A DNA stretch of 13,601 nt from positions 17,168 to 30,768 of the forward strand of contig DHMZ01000088.1 in NCBI GenBank assembly GCA_002406055.1. The letters are read 5' to 3'. Each line of letters starts with the position of its first letter. Position 1 is the stretch's first letter. Origin of the DNA: Spirochaetales bacterium UBA4629. GTDB lineage: Bacteria > Spirochaetota > Spirochaetia > Sphaerochaetales > Sphaerochaetaceae. The notes below the pieces were generated by a model. The model saw only the letters and a list, made by a program, of their open reading frames with translations. It searched no databases and was not told the DNA's origin. A program made the position numbers and the translations under genes. This document shows positions 6,564 to 13,601 of the stretch, piece after piece.

Positions 6564-8687
6564 TTAATCAATAGGCTCTATTGCGATAATATTCAATTGT
6601 TCTTTACCTTGTCCTTTCCACCAATTTACTTCAGGAGTAAAAACAATTGAGACATTTCGCCCAAGCAAACTTTCATTATTAGAAGCATTCCACCATACAG
6701 ATGGCCAAATGTAACCTCCATATTCGATTGAAAGTCTCATAAATTTATCGCTATTTCCAACATGATATGCTTCTCTTACGATAGCTGACGGAATATAAAA
6801 CTTTAACTCAGGGCTTTCCTGTCCATAAGGAGAAAAGAAGTTAAGCGATGACCATACATCATTTTCTAAATCCTTTTCATCCAAAATTGCATCTACTTCA
6901 ATGGTCTTTTCATTTTCTTCTTCCTCTTCAAAAGTTTCCATATAGGAATAAAGAAGTGAAATAAACTCATCCTTTTTACTCTTATCCATTCTTAGCCCCG
7001 CAGCATATTTATGTCCGCCATAATCCTCGAACAGGTAATCAAAATTAGAAAGAAAATCCCTTGCATTAAATGGGTCAAAACATCTTAGAGAGCCAGAAAT
7101 TGTATCCTCAACTAAAGCTAAAACAAGACAAGGAACACCATACTCATTGCTTAGCTTAGAAGCAATGGAACCTGTTAAGCCTCGAGAGATTTTTTCATCA
7201 TCAATAATGATAATCTTTCCATCACTTCTCTTTAATGATTCAGTTGCCTTTTCGCTCACACTTTTAAAGGCATCTTCTTCGCTTTTTTGTCTTTCACTGT
7301 TAAGAGCAATGAGACTATCGGTTAATCTTACAATCTCGTCATCAGAATTAGAAAGGAGCAGAGAGAGAGCAATATCAGGCTTTCCCATTCTTCCCGATGC
7401 ATTAAGTATTGGGGTAATTTTGTATGAGACATTGCTTACACTAAGTGGCTTGCCTATTAGATTTTGGCGACTTAATAGGTAGCTAAAGCAAAGTGGTGGC
7501 TTACTCGATAATAGCTTAAGCCCTTTCTTTACAATTAACCTATTTTCATCTCTCAGTGGCATTAAATCTGCAATTGTGCCAATTGCTTCCAAAATCATAA
7601 TCTCTTCATAGTCCTTTGTTAGGCTATCAAAAGAATAGATGGACACACTTCTAAAGAGGGAAATAAGAGTTTCAAGTTCCTTTGGACCATCTGAGTACCT
7701 TGCGCCACGAGAGCGGAGTGATAGCTCAAATAAGCTTTTACCTCGGCAAGACGGCATTATTTTTTCTAAGTTCGGACGAAAGTCCTCAATAGAAATATCT
7801 ACACCTTTACCAAAAGCCTTTTTCAAAAGATTGAGCTCTGTGTCTTTATCTAAAACAACTATTGGTGTATTTGAAGATAAGAAAGACAAAAGCGGAGATG
7901 AGTAAATTGAAATCTTCTCTCCTTCTACAAATTCATCATAGCAACGTTCCACTTCCATTAGGTTTTCTAACCTAACTCCACTAATACGAATCGTCCCATT
8001 GCCTGGCTCAGCATGTAATAAAATCACACTAGAGTTCCATAGAGGAGTACGACTAAAATTCAATGCCCAAGAGAGTTTTGCAGCAACCCCACATCCAGCT
8101 AAGTCTGAGAAAGGATAGCCAGAGCCCTCAACTTTGGGATCGAATATTGCTTCACTAGGAGGGAGTTGCTCTAGCGGCAGATGGTGATCAAGTACAATAA
8201 CACTAACGCCATTCTTTTCTAACTTTTTTATCTCTTCAATAGCGCTTATGCCATTGTCTACAGTAATGACAAGAGTTGTTCCACTTTCAATTATTTCGTC
8301 TACAATCTTATCACTTAAGCCATAGCCTTCATCATCAACGGGGAGCCTTGTCTCAACGCTTTTAGCACCAAGTTTTTTAAGCGTTTTATAGATGATTGCA
8401 GTAGATGTAATACCATCTACATCTCTATCTCCATAGATAGTAATCTTTTCTTGCTTTCTTCCATCTGTTTCGTCTAATGCTTCGTCAATTCTCTCAATGG
8501 CGCTATAGACATCATCGACACTAAAAGGACTATGTTGATAAATGATATCATCCTCAAGATAATACTTTATCTTATCCTCTTCTATTTCTCGCCTATTGTA
8601 GATACAAGACGAAAAAACAGAGAGACCATACCTCTCGCAGAGTGAATTTACTCTTTCACTATCACAGCTTTTTAAGCTAATTTTCAT
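6564..8687 (-). CDS. recJ: Single-stranded-DNA-specific exonuclease RecJ with a large inserted domain
   Basis: RecJ degrades single-stranded DNA 5' to 3' in RecFOR recombination, mismatch repair and base-excision repair. The DHH phosphoesterase core shows GDRDVDG at 86-92 (usually GDYDVDG), VDNG at 143-146 and DHH at 167-169. DHHA1 shows NASGRMG at 429-435 and GGHKYAAG at 557-564; the C-terminal OB-like region (about 615-707) follows. Between AGCGVA (197-202) and GTIADLMPL (370-378) lie about 165 residues where E. coli RecJ has roughly 50; the extra segment (about 213-352) is discussed in the findings. ATG 8687 is chosen because it opens the family-typical N-terminus. TTG 8711 would overlap recO by 8 bp and add eight residues, and AAGGA sits 13 nt before the ATG, longer than ideal, so the start is uncertain. 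The gene follows recO by 16 bp. No good terminator follows. Confidence 0.95.
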   Translation of the reverse strand: MKISLKSCDSERVNSLCERYGLSVFSSCIYNRREIEEDKIKYYLEDDIIYQHSPFSVDDVYSAIERIDEALDETDGRKQEKITIYGDRDVDGITSTAIIYKTLKKLGAKSVETRLPVDDEGYGLSDKIVDEIIESGTTLVITVDNGISAIEEIKKLEKNGVSVIVLDHHLPLEQLPPSEAIFDPKVEGSGYPFSDLAGCGVAAKLSWALNFSRTPLWNSSVILLHAEPGNGTIRISGVRLENLMEVERCYDEFVEGEKISIYSSPLLSFLSSNTPIVVLDKDTELNLLKKAFGKGVDISIEDFRPNLEKIMPSCRGKSLFELSLRSRGARYSDGPKELETLISLFRSVSIYSFDSLTKDYEEIMILEAIGTIADLMPLRDENRLIVKKGLKLLSSKPPLCFSYLLSRQNLIGKPLSVSNVSYKITPILNASGRMGKPDIALSLLLSNSDDEIVRLTDSLIALNSERQKSEEDAFKSVSEKATESLKRSDGKIIIIDDEKISRGLTGSIASKLSNEYGVPCLVLALVEDTISGSLRCFDPFNARDFLSNFDYLFEDYGGHKYAAGLRMDKSKKDEFISLLYSYMETFEEEEENEKTIEVDAILDEKDLENDVWSSLNFFSPYGQESPELKFYIPSAIVREAYHVGNSDKFMRLSIEYGGYIWPSVWWNASNNESLLGRNVSIVFTPEVNWWKGQGKEQLNIIAIEPID

Positions 8688-8703
8688 ATATTTAAACTTA
8701 TCC

Positions 8704-9432
8704 TTAACCAAGTAATCCAGACTCTATTGTCTTTAAGCGAGCTGGGAATGAGACTTCAAGTGTTCTTACTAGATAGTGGCTAATCTTTTTCACAAACTCA
8801 TCACTAATTTTGTAAGAAAGTGAAGTCTCTATATCAGAAGAAGAGACATACATAATGTACCTTCTTGCATTAGGAGGAAGAATTAGAGAAGAAGAGAGTG
8901 TATCGCAATTAGAACAGCAAGCTGTTCCACTTAGCGTTGAAAACCCTAAAATCTCATCATCTCTATATTCTCTTTGACACATAGGGCAAACTTTCCAGTC
9001 ACCACTAAGCCCCTCTACCAATAAAAAATGAGAAATAAAATAGACAGCGCATCTATCTACATTATTGCTTTCCATTTCATCTAAAACAGATGTATAGAGA
9101 GAGTATATTGAGCTATCACAAAGGCGAGAAAGTATAATAAGTTCAGAAAAAAGCGTTACCCACCCTATCTTATCTAAACTAGTTTTCACCCAATCATGAT
9201 CTGTTAAGATTTCAACATCCTTAACATAGATGGCATTCTCTCCTTTTTTTGAAAGAGAAAATAATCCTTCAGCATATAATGGGAATCTATCACCTTTTGG
9301 ACTACGAGATGAACCATATGAAATAGCTTTAATTAAGCCTAAGTCTGGAGAAAGAAGTGTTAAAAGTCCATTTCTCTCTCCTTTTTTTTCTTTTTTTATA
9401 ATTATAGCTAGGCTTTTAAAATCTCTATCCAT
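8704..9432 (-). CDS. recO: DNA repair protein RecO
   Basis: RecO, with RecR, loads RecA onto SSB-coated single-stranded DNA and anneals strands. The 242 residues are the usual length. An N-terminal OB fold (about 1-80) contains the family pattern GLLTLLSPDLGLIKAISYG, followed by the all-helical middle, and a zinc site is formed by C149-x2-C152 and C173-x2-C176 (CPMC and CSNC; an extra Cys172 adjoins). E. coli RecO lacks this zinc site, whereas many other bacterial RecO proteins have it. The ATG at 9432 is preceded only by a weak AAAAGAG. The gene starts the recO-recJ operon, which joins two members of the same pathway. Its promoter lies in the short spacer shared with the divergent DUF4105 gene. 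Confidence 0.95.
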   Translation of the reverse strand: MDRDFKSLAIIIKKEKKGERNGLLTLLSPDLGLIKAISYGSSRSPKGDRFPLYAEGLFSLSKKGENAIYVKDVEILTDHDWVKTSLDKIGWVTLFSELIILSRLCDSSIYSLYTSVLDEMESNNVDRCAVYFISHFLLVEGLSGDWKVCPMCQREYRDDEILGFSTLSGTACCSNCDTLSSSLILPPNARRYIMYVSSSDIETSLSYKISDEFVKKISHYLVRTLEVSFPARLKTIESGLLG

Positions 9433-9451
9433 ACTCTTTTTATAGTACTAT

Positions 9452-9479
9452 ATATTAACATAAAGCGCTTTCTTAACAA
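9452..9479 (-). promoter_or_regulatory. Putative recO-recJ promoter
   Basis: On the minus strand: TTGTTA (9479-9474), a 16-bp spacer and TAATAT (9457-9452) preceded by TGT (extended -10). The leader to the recO ATG would be only about 12-16 nt. The spacer contains the 10-bp palindrome AAAGCGCTTT (9462-9471), so a protein bound there would block this promoter. This is by-eye motif matching only. Confidence 0.5.
9462..9471. repeat. Perfect 10-bp palindrome AAAGCGCTTT, operator candidate
   Basis: The palindrome lies in the 73-bp spacer between the divergent recO and DUF4105 genes, inside the predicted recO promoter spacer. A central CG with AAGCG-CGCTT arms is the form of many LacI-family operators. 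Direct copies of TTAACA flank it at 9455-9460 and 9473-9478. The same 10-mer also occurs inside lon near 13442, so it may be chance. Confidence 0.45.
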
Positions 9480-9505
9480 AGGAGTTAAGGGTAACATATA
9501 GAGCT

Positions 9506-10756
9506 ATGAAAAGATATTTTGCTTTCGTACTATTCTTATTTCTTTCACTATCTATCTTTGCTTCTATTACAGTCAAAGATGATTTATTTAAAAGCGATGA
9601 GGAATTAAAAAACTTCAAAGTAAAAGCTGTTACTAAAGATGAAGAAGAATACTACTCAAGTATGAATATCTACCTATTAACAGGAGGCGAAGGCTCTCTT
9701 ATTTGGGAGAACTTTGGGCACTCTGCCTTTGTTGTTACTACCCCTAATGGCATAGACGTTGCCTTCGACTATGGTATTTTCACGTTTGATGAGAATTTCC
9801 TTCCATCCTTCATTCTTGGAGAGCTTTACTATGAAGTTTGGGAAACATATGCATTATATAGGATAAGCAGTCTAGAAGACGAGGATAGGACTGTCAGCCT
9901 ACTCCCTCTAAATCTTACTAATAACGAAAAAAAGGCTATGTATAGTTTCCTTTTATACAATACAAAAGAGGAAAACAAAACCTATCTATATGACTATTTT
10001 TCAGATAACTGCGCAACAAGACTAAGAGATATTTATTCTTACGCAAAAGGAGATGACTTCTACTCTTTTCTGCAAAAAGAGAGTAACGAAACTATTCGTT
10101 ATAGTGTAAACAAGCATCTCTCTCGTTCTACATTCTTTGTGTCATGGGCAATAAACTATCTCTTAGGTCCTTCTGTTGACAAAAAAGCAACGCTTTGGGA
10201 TATGTGCTACCTTCCTTCTGCACTAGAAAAGGCCATTAAAGACTACCAAGGTAATGAAAGCACTACAATCTATGAAACAAAGGAAAGAAAGGCAACACCA
10301 GAAAAGTGGAATATAGATTTCTATTCATTACTCTTTGGTCTTGTACTCCTTTCTCTTTCGCTTTTGGCCTATTACAAGAAATTCAATAAGCTTAATGATT
10401 TATTACTAGCTATCGTTCTATTATTATTTGGTGTGATGAGTTTAGTTTTACTTTTCTTAAGCCTATTTACCATTCACTATGTGACACATTCAAATTTAAA
10501 TATTTTTATAATTTCACCATTAGTGCTTATCTCTTCCTTCTTCCATTTCGCTTCGCTAAGAAAAGAAAGAAAAGAAAAGCAAATTGCAATTGTAAATACT
10601 GTCATGCTCATTATCTTAATTTTGACAGTACTAGTACGTTTGCTATTCTCTTCACTTTTAATACAAAATATATGGGCTCCTACAATCGTGGGATTTTTCC
10701 TCTACGCTGCAGAAGCCCTTCCTTATATGATTAAGAAGAAATTAATTAACCGATAA
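9506..10756 (+). CDS. DUF4105 / Lnb N-terminal periplasmic domain membrane protein
   Basis: The 416-residue protein opens with a signal peptide (hydrophobic 5-18, probable cleavage after FAS at 18-20). It then carries the DUF4105 (Lnb_N) domain at about 50-245: the strand NIYLLTGGEG, FGHSA at 70-74, an FDYGIFTFD segment at 87-95, then FILGELYYEVW, and the NCATR motif at 168-172. The conserved His72 and Cys169 could form a catalytic pair, but no activity is established to my knowledge. Residues about 272-407 form roughly five transmembrane helices (272-289, 298-321, 331-350, 361-382, 389-407) and the tail ends KKK. The domain is therefore exported and tethered by the C-terminal membrane bundle. 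ATG 9506 is the only usable start before the signal peptide, though its ribosome site is weak. The 3' end overlaps arcC by 11 bp, convergently. Confidence 0.85.
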   Translation: MKRYFAFVLFLFLSLSIFASITVKDDLFKSDEELKNFKVKAVTKDEEEYYSSMNIYLLTGGEGSLIWENFGHSAFVVTTPNGIDVAFDYGIFTFDENFLPSFILGELYYEVWETYALYRISSLEDEDRTVSLLPLNLTNNEKKAMYSFLLYNTKEENKTYLYDYFSDNCATRLRDIYSYAKGDDFYSFLQKESNETIRYSVNKHLSRSTFFVSWAINYLLGPSVDKKATLWDMCYLPSALEKAIKDYQGNESTTIYETKERKATPEKWNIDFYSLLFGLVLLSLSLLAYYKKFNKLNDLLLAIVLLLFGVMSLVLLFLSLFTIHYVTHSNLNIFIISPLVLISSFFHFASLRKERKEKQIAIVNTVMLIILILTVLVRLLFSSLLIQNIWAPTIVGFFLYAAEALPYMIKKKLINR

Positions 10757-11690
10757 TCTTTGTTCCCATATCACCATAGACAGCATCATAAAGATTTTCA
10801 GGATCTGTAACGATGCCCATATTGCCTGTAGACTTAACAAAGTCTGTTAAAGCTTGAATCTTTGGCAACATTGAACCAGGAGCAAAGTGACCTTCAGCCA
10901 TATATTTCTCAGCATCTTTTGTTGAGATAGTATCGAGAGTCTGCTGGTTAGGCTTACCAAAGTTTAAGCAAACTTTAGGTACTGCAGTAGAAATAACAAA
11001 CATATCTGCCTTAAGGTCTTTAGCGAGCATAGCTGCTGCCAAATCCTTATCGATTACAGCTTCACGTCCAGATAAAGTTCCGTCACTATTCTTTACAACA
11101 GGAATACCACCGCCACCTGCTGCTATTACGATAATACCATTGTCAAGGAGACACTTGATTGTCTCAAGCTCGATAATTGAAACTGGTTTTGGAGATGCAA
11201 CAACTCTTCTGTAGCCTCTTCCTGCATCCTCAACAACATTCCAATTGTCCTTTTCTTTATGCTCAAGAGCAACCTCTTGACTCATAAATGAACCAATTGG
11301 CTTAGTAGGCTTCTTGAAAGAAGGATCATCATCTCTAACTTCAACCTGTGTTACAACAGTTGCAATGTTCTTCTTAATGCCATCAAGTGCCATCTGATTA
11401 TCTAGAGCCATCTGTAGTTGATAGCCAATAGCACCCTGAGTATCTGCAACGCAAGAATCAAGTGGAACAGTATGTAGCTCTTGAGAAGCAATCTCTGCTC
11501 TTCTAAGAATGTAGCCAACCTGAGGTCCATTACCATGTGCAATAACTACTCTATTTCCAGCCTTAACAAGACGAGCAATGTGCTTTGCTGTCTTATTTGC
11601 TGCCTCATACTGAGAAGCGACTGTTACATGCTTACTATCTTCAATTAAAGAATTACCACCAATAGCAATTACAATTAGTTTACCATCCAT
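10746..11690 (-). CDS. arcC: Carbamate kinase
   Basis: Carbamate kinase interconverts carbamoyl phosphate plus ADP with carbamate plus ATP in the cytoplasm, usually yielding ATP at the end of arginine, agmatine or purine/allantoin breakdown. The 314 residues are the standard length, and the amino-acid-kinase fold shows AIGGNSL at 9-15, HGNGPQVG at 52-59, PLDSCVADTQG at 76-86, DAGRGYRRVV at 155-164, AGGGGIPV at 191-198, IDKDLAA at 213-219 and GSMLPKI at 272-278. ATG 11690 follows AAGGAAG by about 8 nt. No arginine deiminase, carbamoyltransferase or transporter lies within the window, so the source of carbamoyl phosphate is not shown. A tandem 10-bp repeat lies in its upstream region. Its end overlaps the convergent DUF4105 gene and no clear terminator is seen. 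Confidence 0.97.
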   Translation of the reverse strand: MDGKLIVIAIGGNSLIEDSKHVTVASQYEAANKTAKHIARLVKAGNRVVIAHGNGPQVGYILRRAEIASQELHTVPLDSCVADTQGAIGYQLQMALDNQMALDGIKKNIATVVTQVEVRDDDPSFKKPTKPIGSFMSQEVALEHKEKDNWNVVEDAGRGYRRVVASPKPVSIIELETIKCLLDNGIIVIAAGGGGIPVVKNSDGTLSGREAVIDKDLAAAMLAKDLKADMFVISTAVPKVCLNFGKPNQQTLDTISTKDAEKYMAEGHFAPGSMLPKIQALTDFVKSTGNMGIVTDPENLYDAVYGDMGTKIIG

Positions 11691-11715
11691 TTTTATACTT
11701 CCTTGTTCTTTGAGA

Positions 11716-11743
11716 ATAACACAAATGCAACAAAATGCAACAA
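11716..11743 (-). promoter_or_regulatory. Possible arcC promoter
   Basis: On the minus strand TTGTTG (11743-11738), a 16-bp spacer and TGTTAT (11721-11716) form a weak sigma-70-like pair that lies over the tandem repeat. Predicted leader length is about 20 nt. The match to consensus is only moderate and the repeat itself generates several TTGTTG-like hexamers. Confidence 0.3.
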
Positions 11744-11744
11744 A
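11725..11744. repeat. Tandem 10-bp direct repeat, 2 x ATGCAACAAA
   Basis: Two identical adjacent copies, 11725-11734 and 11735-11744, lie 35-54 bp upstream of the arcC start. A 10-bp step places both copies on the same face of the helix, as in some activator or repressor sites. It may also be simple slippage. Confidence 0.7.
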
Positions 11745-11759
11745 TATTTCTCTATATTT

Positions 11760-11768
11760 TTATCCACA
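11760..11768 (+). promoter_or_regulatory. Single DnaA-box consensus match (TTATCCACA)
   Basis: A perfect match to the DnaA box lies in the arcC-lon divergent spacer. No second box, AT-rich unwinding cluster or replication gene accompanies it, so it is not evidence of an origin. It could be a regulatory or titration site, or chance. Confidence 0.35.
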
Positions 11769-11796
11769 TCTAGCTCTTTAGTTGGAGTTTTTCTTC

Positions 11797-11828
11797 TTGA
11801 CGTAAACAATTTGTTTTTTTTGTATTAT
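11797..11828 (+). promoter_or_regulatory. Possible lon promoter
   Basis: TTGACG (11797-11802) and TATTAT (11823-11828) are good hexamers, but the spacer is 20 bp and contains a run of eight T (11813-11820 region), so spacing is not ideal. The ribosome site AAAGGA (11844-11849) follows, 8 nt before the lon ATG. No CIRCE element or other heat-shock operator was recognised in the spacer. Confidence 0.35.
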
Positions 11829-11857
11829 ATTAACTAGAGAATTAAAGGATTAAATAT

Positions 11858-13601
11858 ATGGAAAAAGAAGATATAAGAGAAGTTATAAGTGAAGTACCGG
11901 TTCTTCCTTTAATGGAAAAGCCGCTCTTTCCTGAAACTCTCACAACACTAGTAATTGCTCGTCCAAGTGACGTTCAGATAATTAATTATGCTATCGAACA
12001 TGGAGGAACCTTCTTGGCTGTTGTTCAAGAGGGAGAAGATATAGATTCTTTAGCCAAAGTTGGAACATTAGCTAAAATAACAAAATTCATTAGATTGCCT
12101 AATTCTTCCATCCATGTTTTTGCAACAACAGATAAAAGAATTGCTGTCAGCAACTATACATTCTCCTCTCCTATTTTGGCTGAGGGTGTTGAGCTAGTTG
12201 ATAAACCTTCGTCATCAAAGGTTTTACAACCTTATACAAGAATACTAAAAGATCTTGTATCCTCTCTATCTAGGACGAGAGTCTTCAACTTTGGAACAGA
12301 AGTAAACATTACAAACTTTGAAGATCCAAGTTCTGTATGTTGGTATGCTGCTTCTGCGCTTGTTTCTGCTCCTCGAGATTTTCTCGAAGAATTACTAGAA
12401 GAGACAGATACCAAAAAGAGAATAACTGCCCTCACCTCATATATTGCAGGAGAGAAAGAAATTCTTGATAAAGAAGAGCAAGTAAAACTCAACTACATTG
12501 AAAGAATCAAAGCTAGAAATAAAGAGGCCATTCTTAGAGAACAGATTAAGGTTCTTAATGGTGAACTTAACCAAGTTCTTGGAGGTTCAGGAGATATCCT
12601 TTCTAATAAAAAAGGCGATATCTTCCAACGTGCCCAAGCAAAGGTGCTTCCTCCTCAATACAGAGAGGTTGTCGATAAGGAGCTAGAGAAGCTCACAGCT
12701 CTCGATACGATGAACCCTGAATATATGCTTACAAAAGTCTACATAGAGACTATTCTCGATCTACCTTTTGATGAAGAAGAAAAAACACCTTCTTACTCAA
12801 TTATTAATGTCAAAGAACAGCTTGAGAAAGACCACTATGGAATGAAAGATGTAAAAGACAGAATAGTCGAATTTTTAGCATCTAGACTTAAAGCCAATAA
12901 CAGTAAGGGTGCTGTTATTTGTCTATCTGGTCCTCCGGGAGTTGGCAAGACAAGCGTCGCATCATCTATAGCTAAATCGTTGAGTAAAAAGTTCTATAGA
13001 TTTAGTGTTGGTGGTATGAGAGATGAAGCTGAAATTAAGGGACATAGACGAACATATATTGGTGCTATGCCAGGTAAGCTTATTCAAGCTGTGAAGAGCG
13101 TTCAGACTACTGACCCTGTCATCTTAATCGATGAGATTGATAAGATGGGAGAAAGCTATAATGGAGATCCAGCATCTGCCCTCTTGGAGGTATTAGACCC
13201 AGAGCAGAATGTAAACTTCAGAGATTTCTACTTAGATATTCCTTACGATTTATCTAAGGTCCTCTTTATTGTTACAGCTAATGATCTATCTCGTATTCCT
13301 TCTCCACTCTTTGACAGAATGGAAATCATTGAGATGAGTGGATATACACCTAATGAAAAGCTTCACATTGGTAAGGAATACCTTATCCCAGATTTGCTAA
13401 AGAAAAATGGACTAAGTAAGAAGGAACTAAAAATTGAAGATAAAGCGCTTTCTCACATTGCAGAAGAATATGCAAGAGAAGCTGGAGTAAGACAGTTTAA
13501 GAATGAACTTGATAAAATCATGAGAAAAGTCTCTCTTAAAATACTAGAGGGAGGAGAAGATTTAAAGCTTCCAATTAAGATAAGCGCAAAGGATCTTAAC
13601 T
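11858..13601 (+). CDS. lon: ATP-dependent protease Lon (3' end beyond window)
   Basis: The frame is open from ATG 11858 to the window end, giving 581 residues of a protein that is usually about 780-820. Lon is a hexameric AAA+ protease that degrades misfolded and regulatory proteins. Visible in order: the N-terminal substrate-binding domain (about 12-210, beginning VPVLPLMEKPLFPETL), the coiled helical segment with AILREQIKVLNGEL, Walker A GPPGVGKTS at 358-366, Walker B VILIDEIDK at 421-429, sensor-1 TAND at 473-476, the SPLFDRME segment with Arg487, and sensor-2 GVRQF with Arg545. The Ser-Lys proteolytic domain lies beyond the window, so its integrity is unknown. AAAGGA 8 nt before the ATG supports the start. 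It is divergent from arcC with a 167-bp spacer. Confidence 0.96.
   Translation, partial: MEKEDIREVISEVPVLPLMEKPLFPETLTTLVIARPSDVQIINYAIEHGGTFLAVVQEGEDIDSLAKVGTLAKITKFIRLPNSSIHVFATTDKRIAVSNYTFSSPILAEGVELVDKPSSSKVLQPYTRILKDLVSSLSRTRVFNFGTEVNITNFEDPSSVCWYAASALVSAPRDFLEELLEETDTKKRITALTSYIAGEKEILDKEEQVKLNYIERIKARNKEAILREQIKVLNGELNQVLGGSGDILSNKKGDIFQRAQAKVLPPQYREVVDKELEKLTALDTMNPEYMLTKVYIETILDLPFDEEEKTPSYSIINVKEQLEKDHYGMKDVKDRIVEFLASRLKANNSKGAVICLSGPPGVGKTSVASSIAKSLSKKFYRFSVGGMRDEAEIKGHRRTYIGAMPGKLIQAVKSVQTTDPVILIDEIDKMGESYNGDPASALLEVLDPEQNVNFRDFYLDIPYDLSKVLFIVTANDLSRIPSPLFDRMEIIEMSGYTPNEKLHIGKEYLIPDLLKKNGLSKKELKIEDKALSHIAEEYAREAGVRQFKNELDKIMRKVSLKILEGGEDLKLPIKISAKDLN

Noticed and set aside
7147..7905. 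Plus-strand open frames opposite recJ
   Set aside because: They lie antisense to the conserved RecJ coding frame and show no initiation signals or family resemblance.
9230..9445. Plus-strand open frame opposite the recO start
   Set aside because: It is antisense to the RecO OB-fold coding region and runs into the recO promoter; no ribosome site or domain.
11691..11857. Replication origin in the arcC-lon spacer
   Set aside because: There is only one DnaA box, no box cluster and no dnaA, dnaN or other origin-linked gene nearby.
12232..12686. Open frames on both strands within lon
   Set aside because: The lon frame itself is open throughout and matches the family; these are shadow frames.

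Overview
This is an AT-rich window dominated by chromosomal housekeeping genes, most likely from a spirochaete. The evidence is indirect: a RecJ with a large insertion that I associate from memory with spirochaetes, an Rpn/PD-(D/E)XK 'transposase' protein with a glycine-periodic tail, several small lipoproteins and membrane proteins, and short polypyrimidine/AT-rich spacers. A host-associated, low-GC member of the Spirochaetia (Sphaerochaeta- or Treponema-like) is my guess. I see no phage, insertion sequence, CRISPR array, tRNA or rRNA.

Layout. Positions 2-256 (+) hold the C-terminal end of an unidentified protein built of 15-residue PxxP repeats. It is joined by a one-base stop/start overlap to a complete mutL (256-2073, +). 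On the minus strand a PlsC-like acyltransferase (2605-3738) overlaps a small lipoprotein gene (2070-2615, TTG start) that runs into the end of mutL. An Rpn-family nuclease-like gene (3944-4864, -) stands alone with its own terminator. A 2-hydroxyacid dehydrogenase (5550-6434, -) and an Lrp/AsnC regulator (5063-5518, -) form a two-gene operon with a clear promoter at one end and a strong terminator at the other. RecO (8704-9432, -) and RecJ (6564-8687, -) form a recombination-repair operon. A DUF4105/Lnb_N membrane protein (9506-10756, +) diverges from recO and converges with carbamate kinase arcC (10746-11690, -). Lon protease (11858 to beyond the end, +) diverges from arcC and is cut before its proteolytic domain.

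Functionally, MutL, RecO and RecJ cover mismatch repair and RecFOR-type single-strand-gap/recombination repair. The dehydrogenase/Lrp pair suggests an amino-acid-responsive metabolic unit. The acyltransferase, lipoprotein and DUF4105 protein belong to the cell envelope. Carbamate kinase stands without other arginine-deiminase genes in view.

I do not see a convincing new multi-gene system. The best leads are a degenerate DnaQ-exonuclease-like insertion inside RecJ, the exact 15-residue PxxP repeat at the left edge, and short operator-like repeats in the two divergent spacers.
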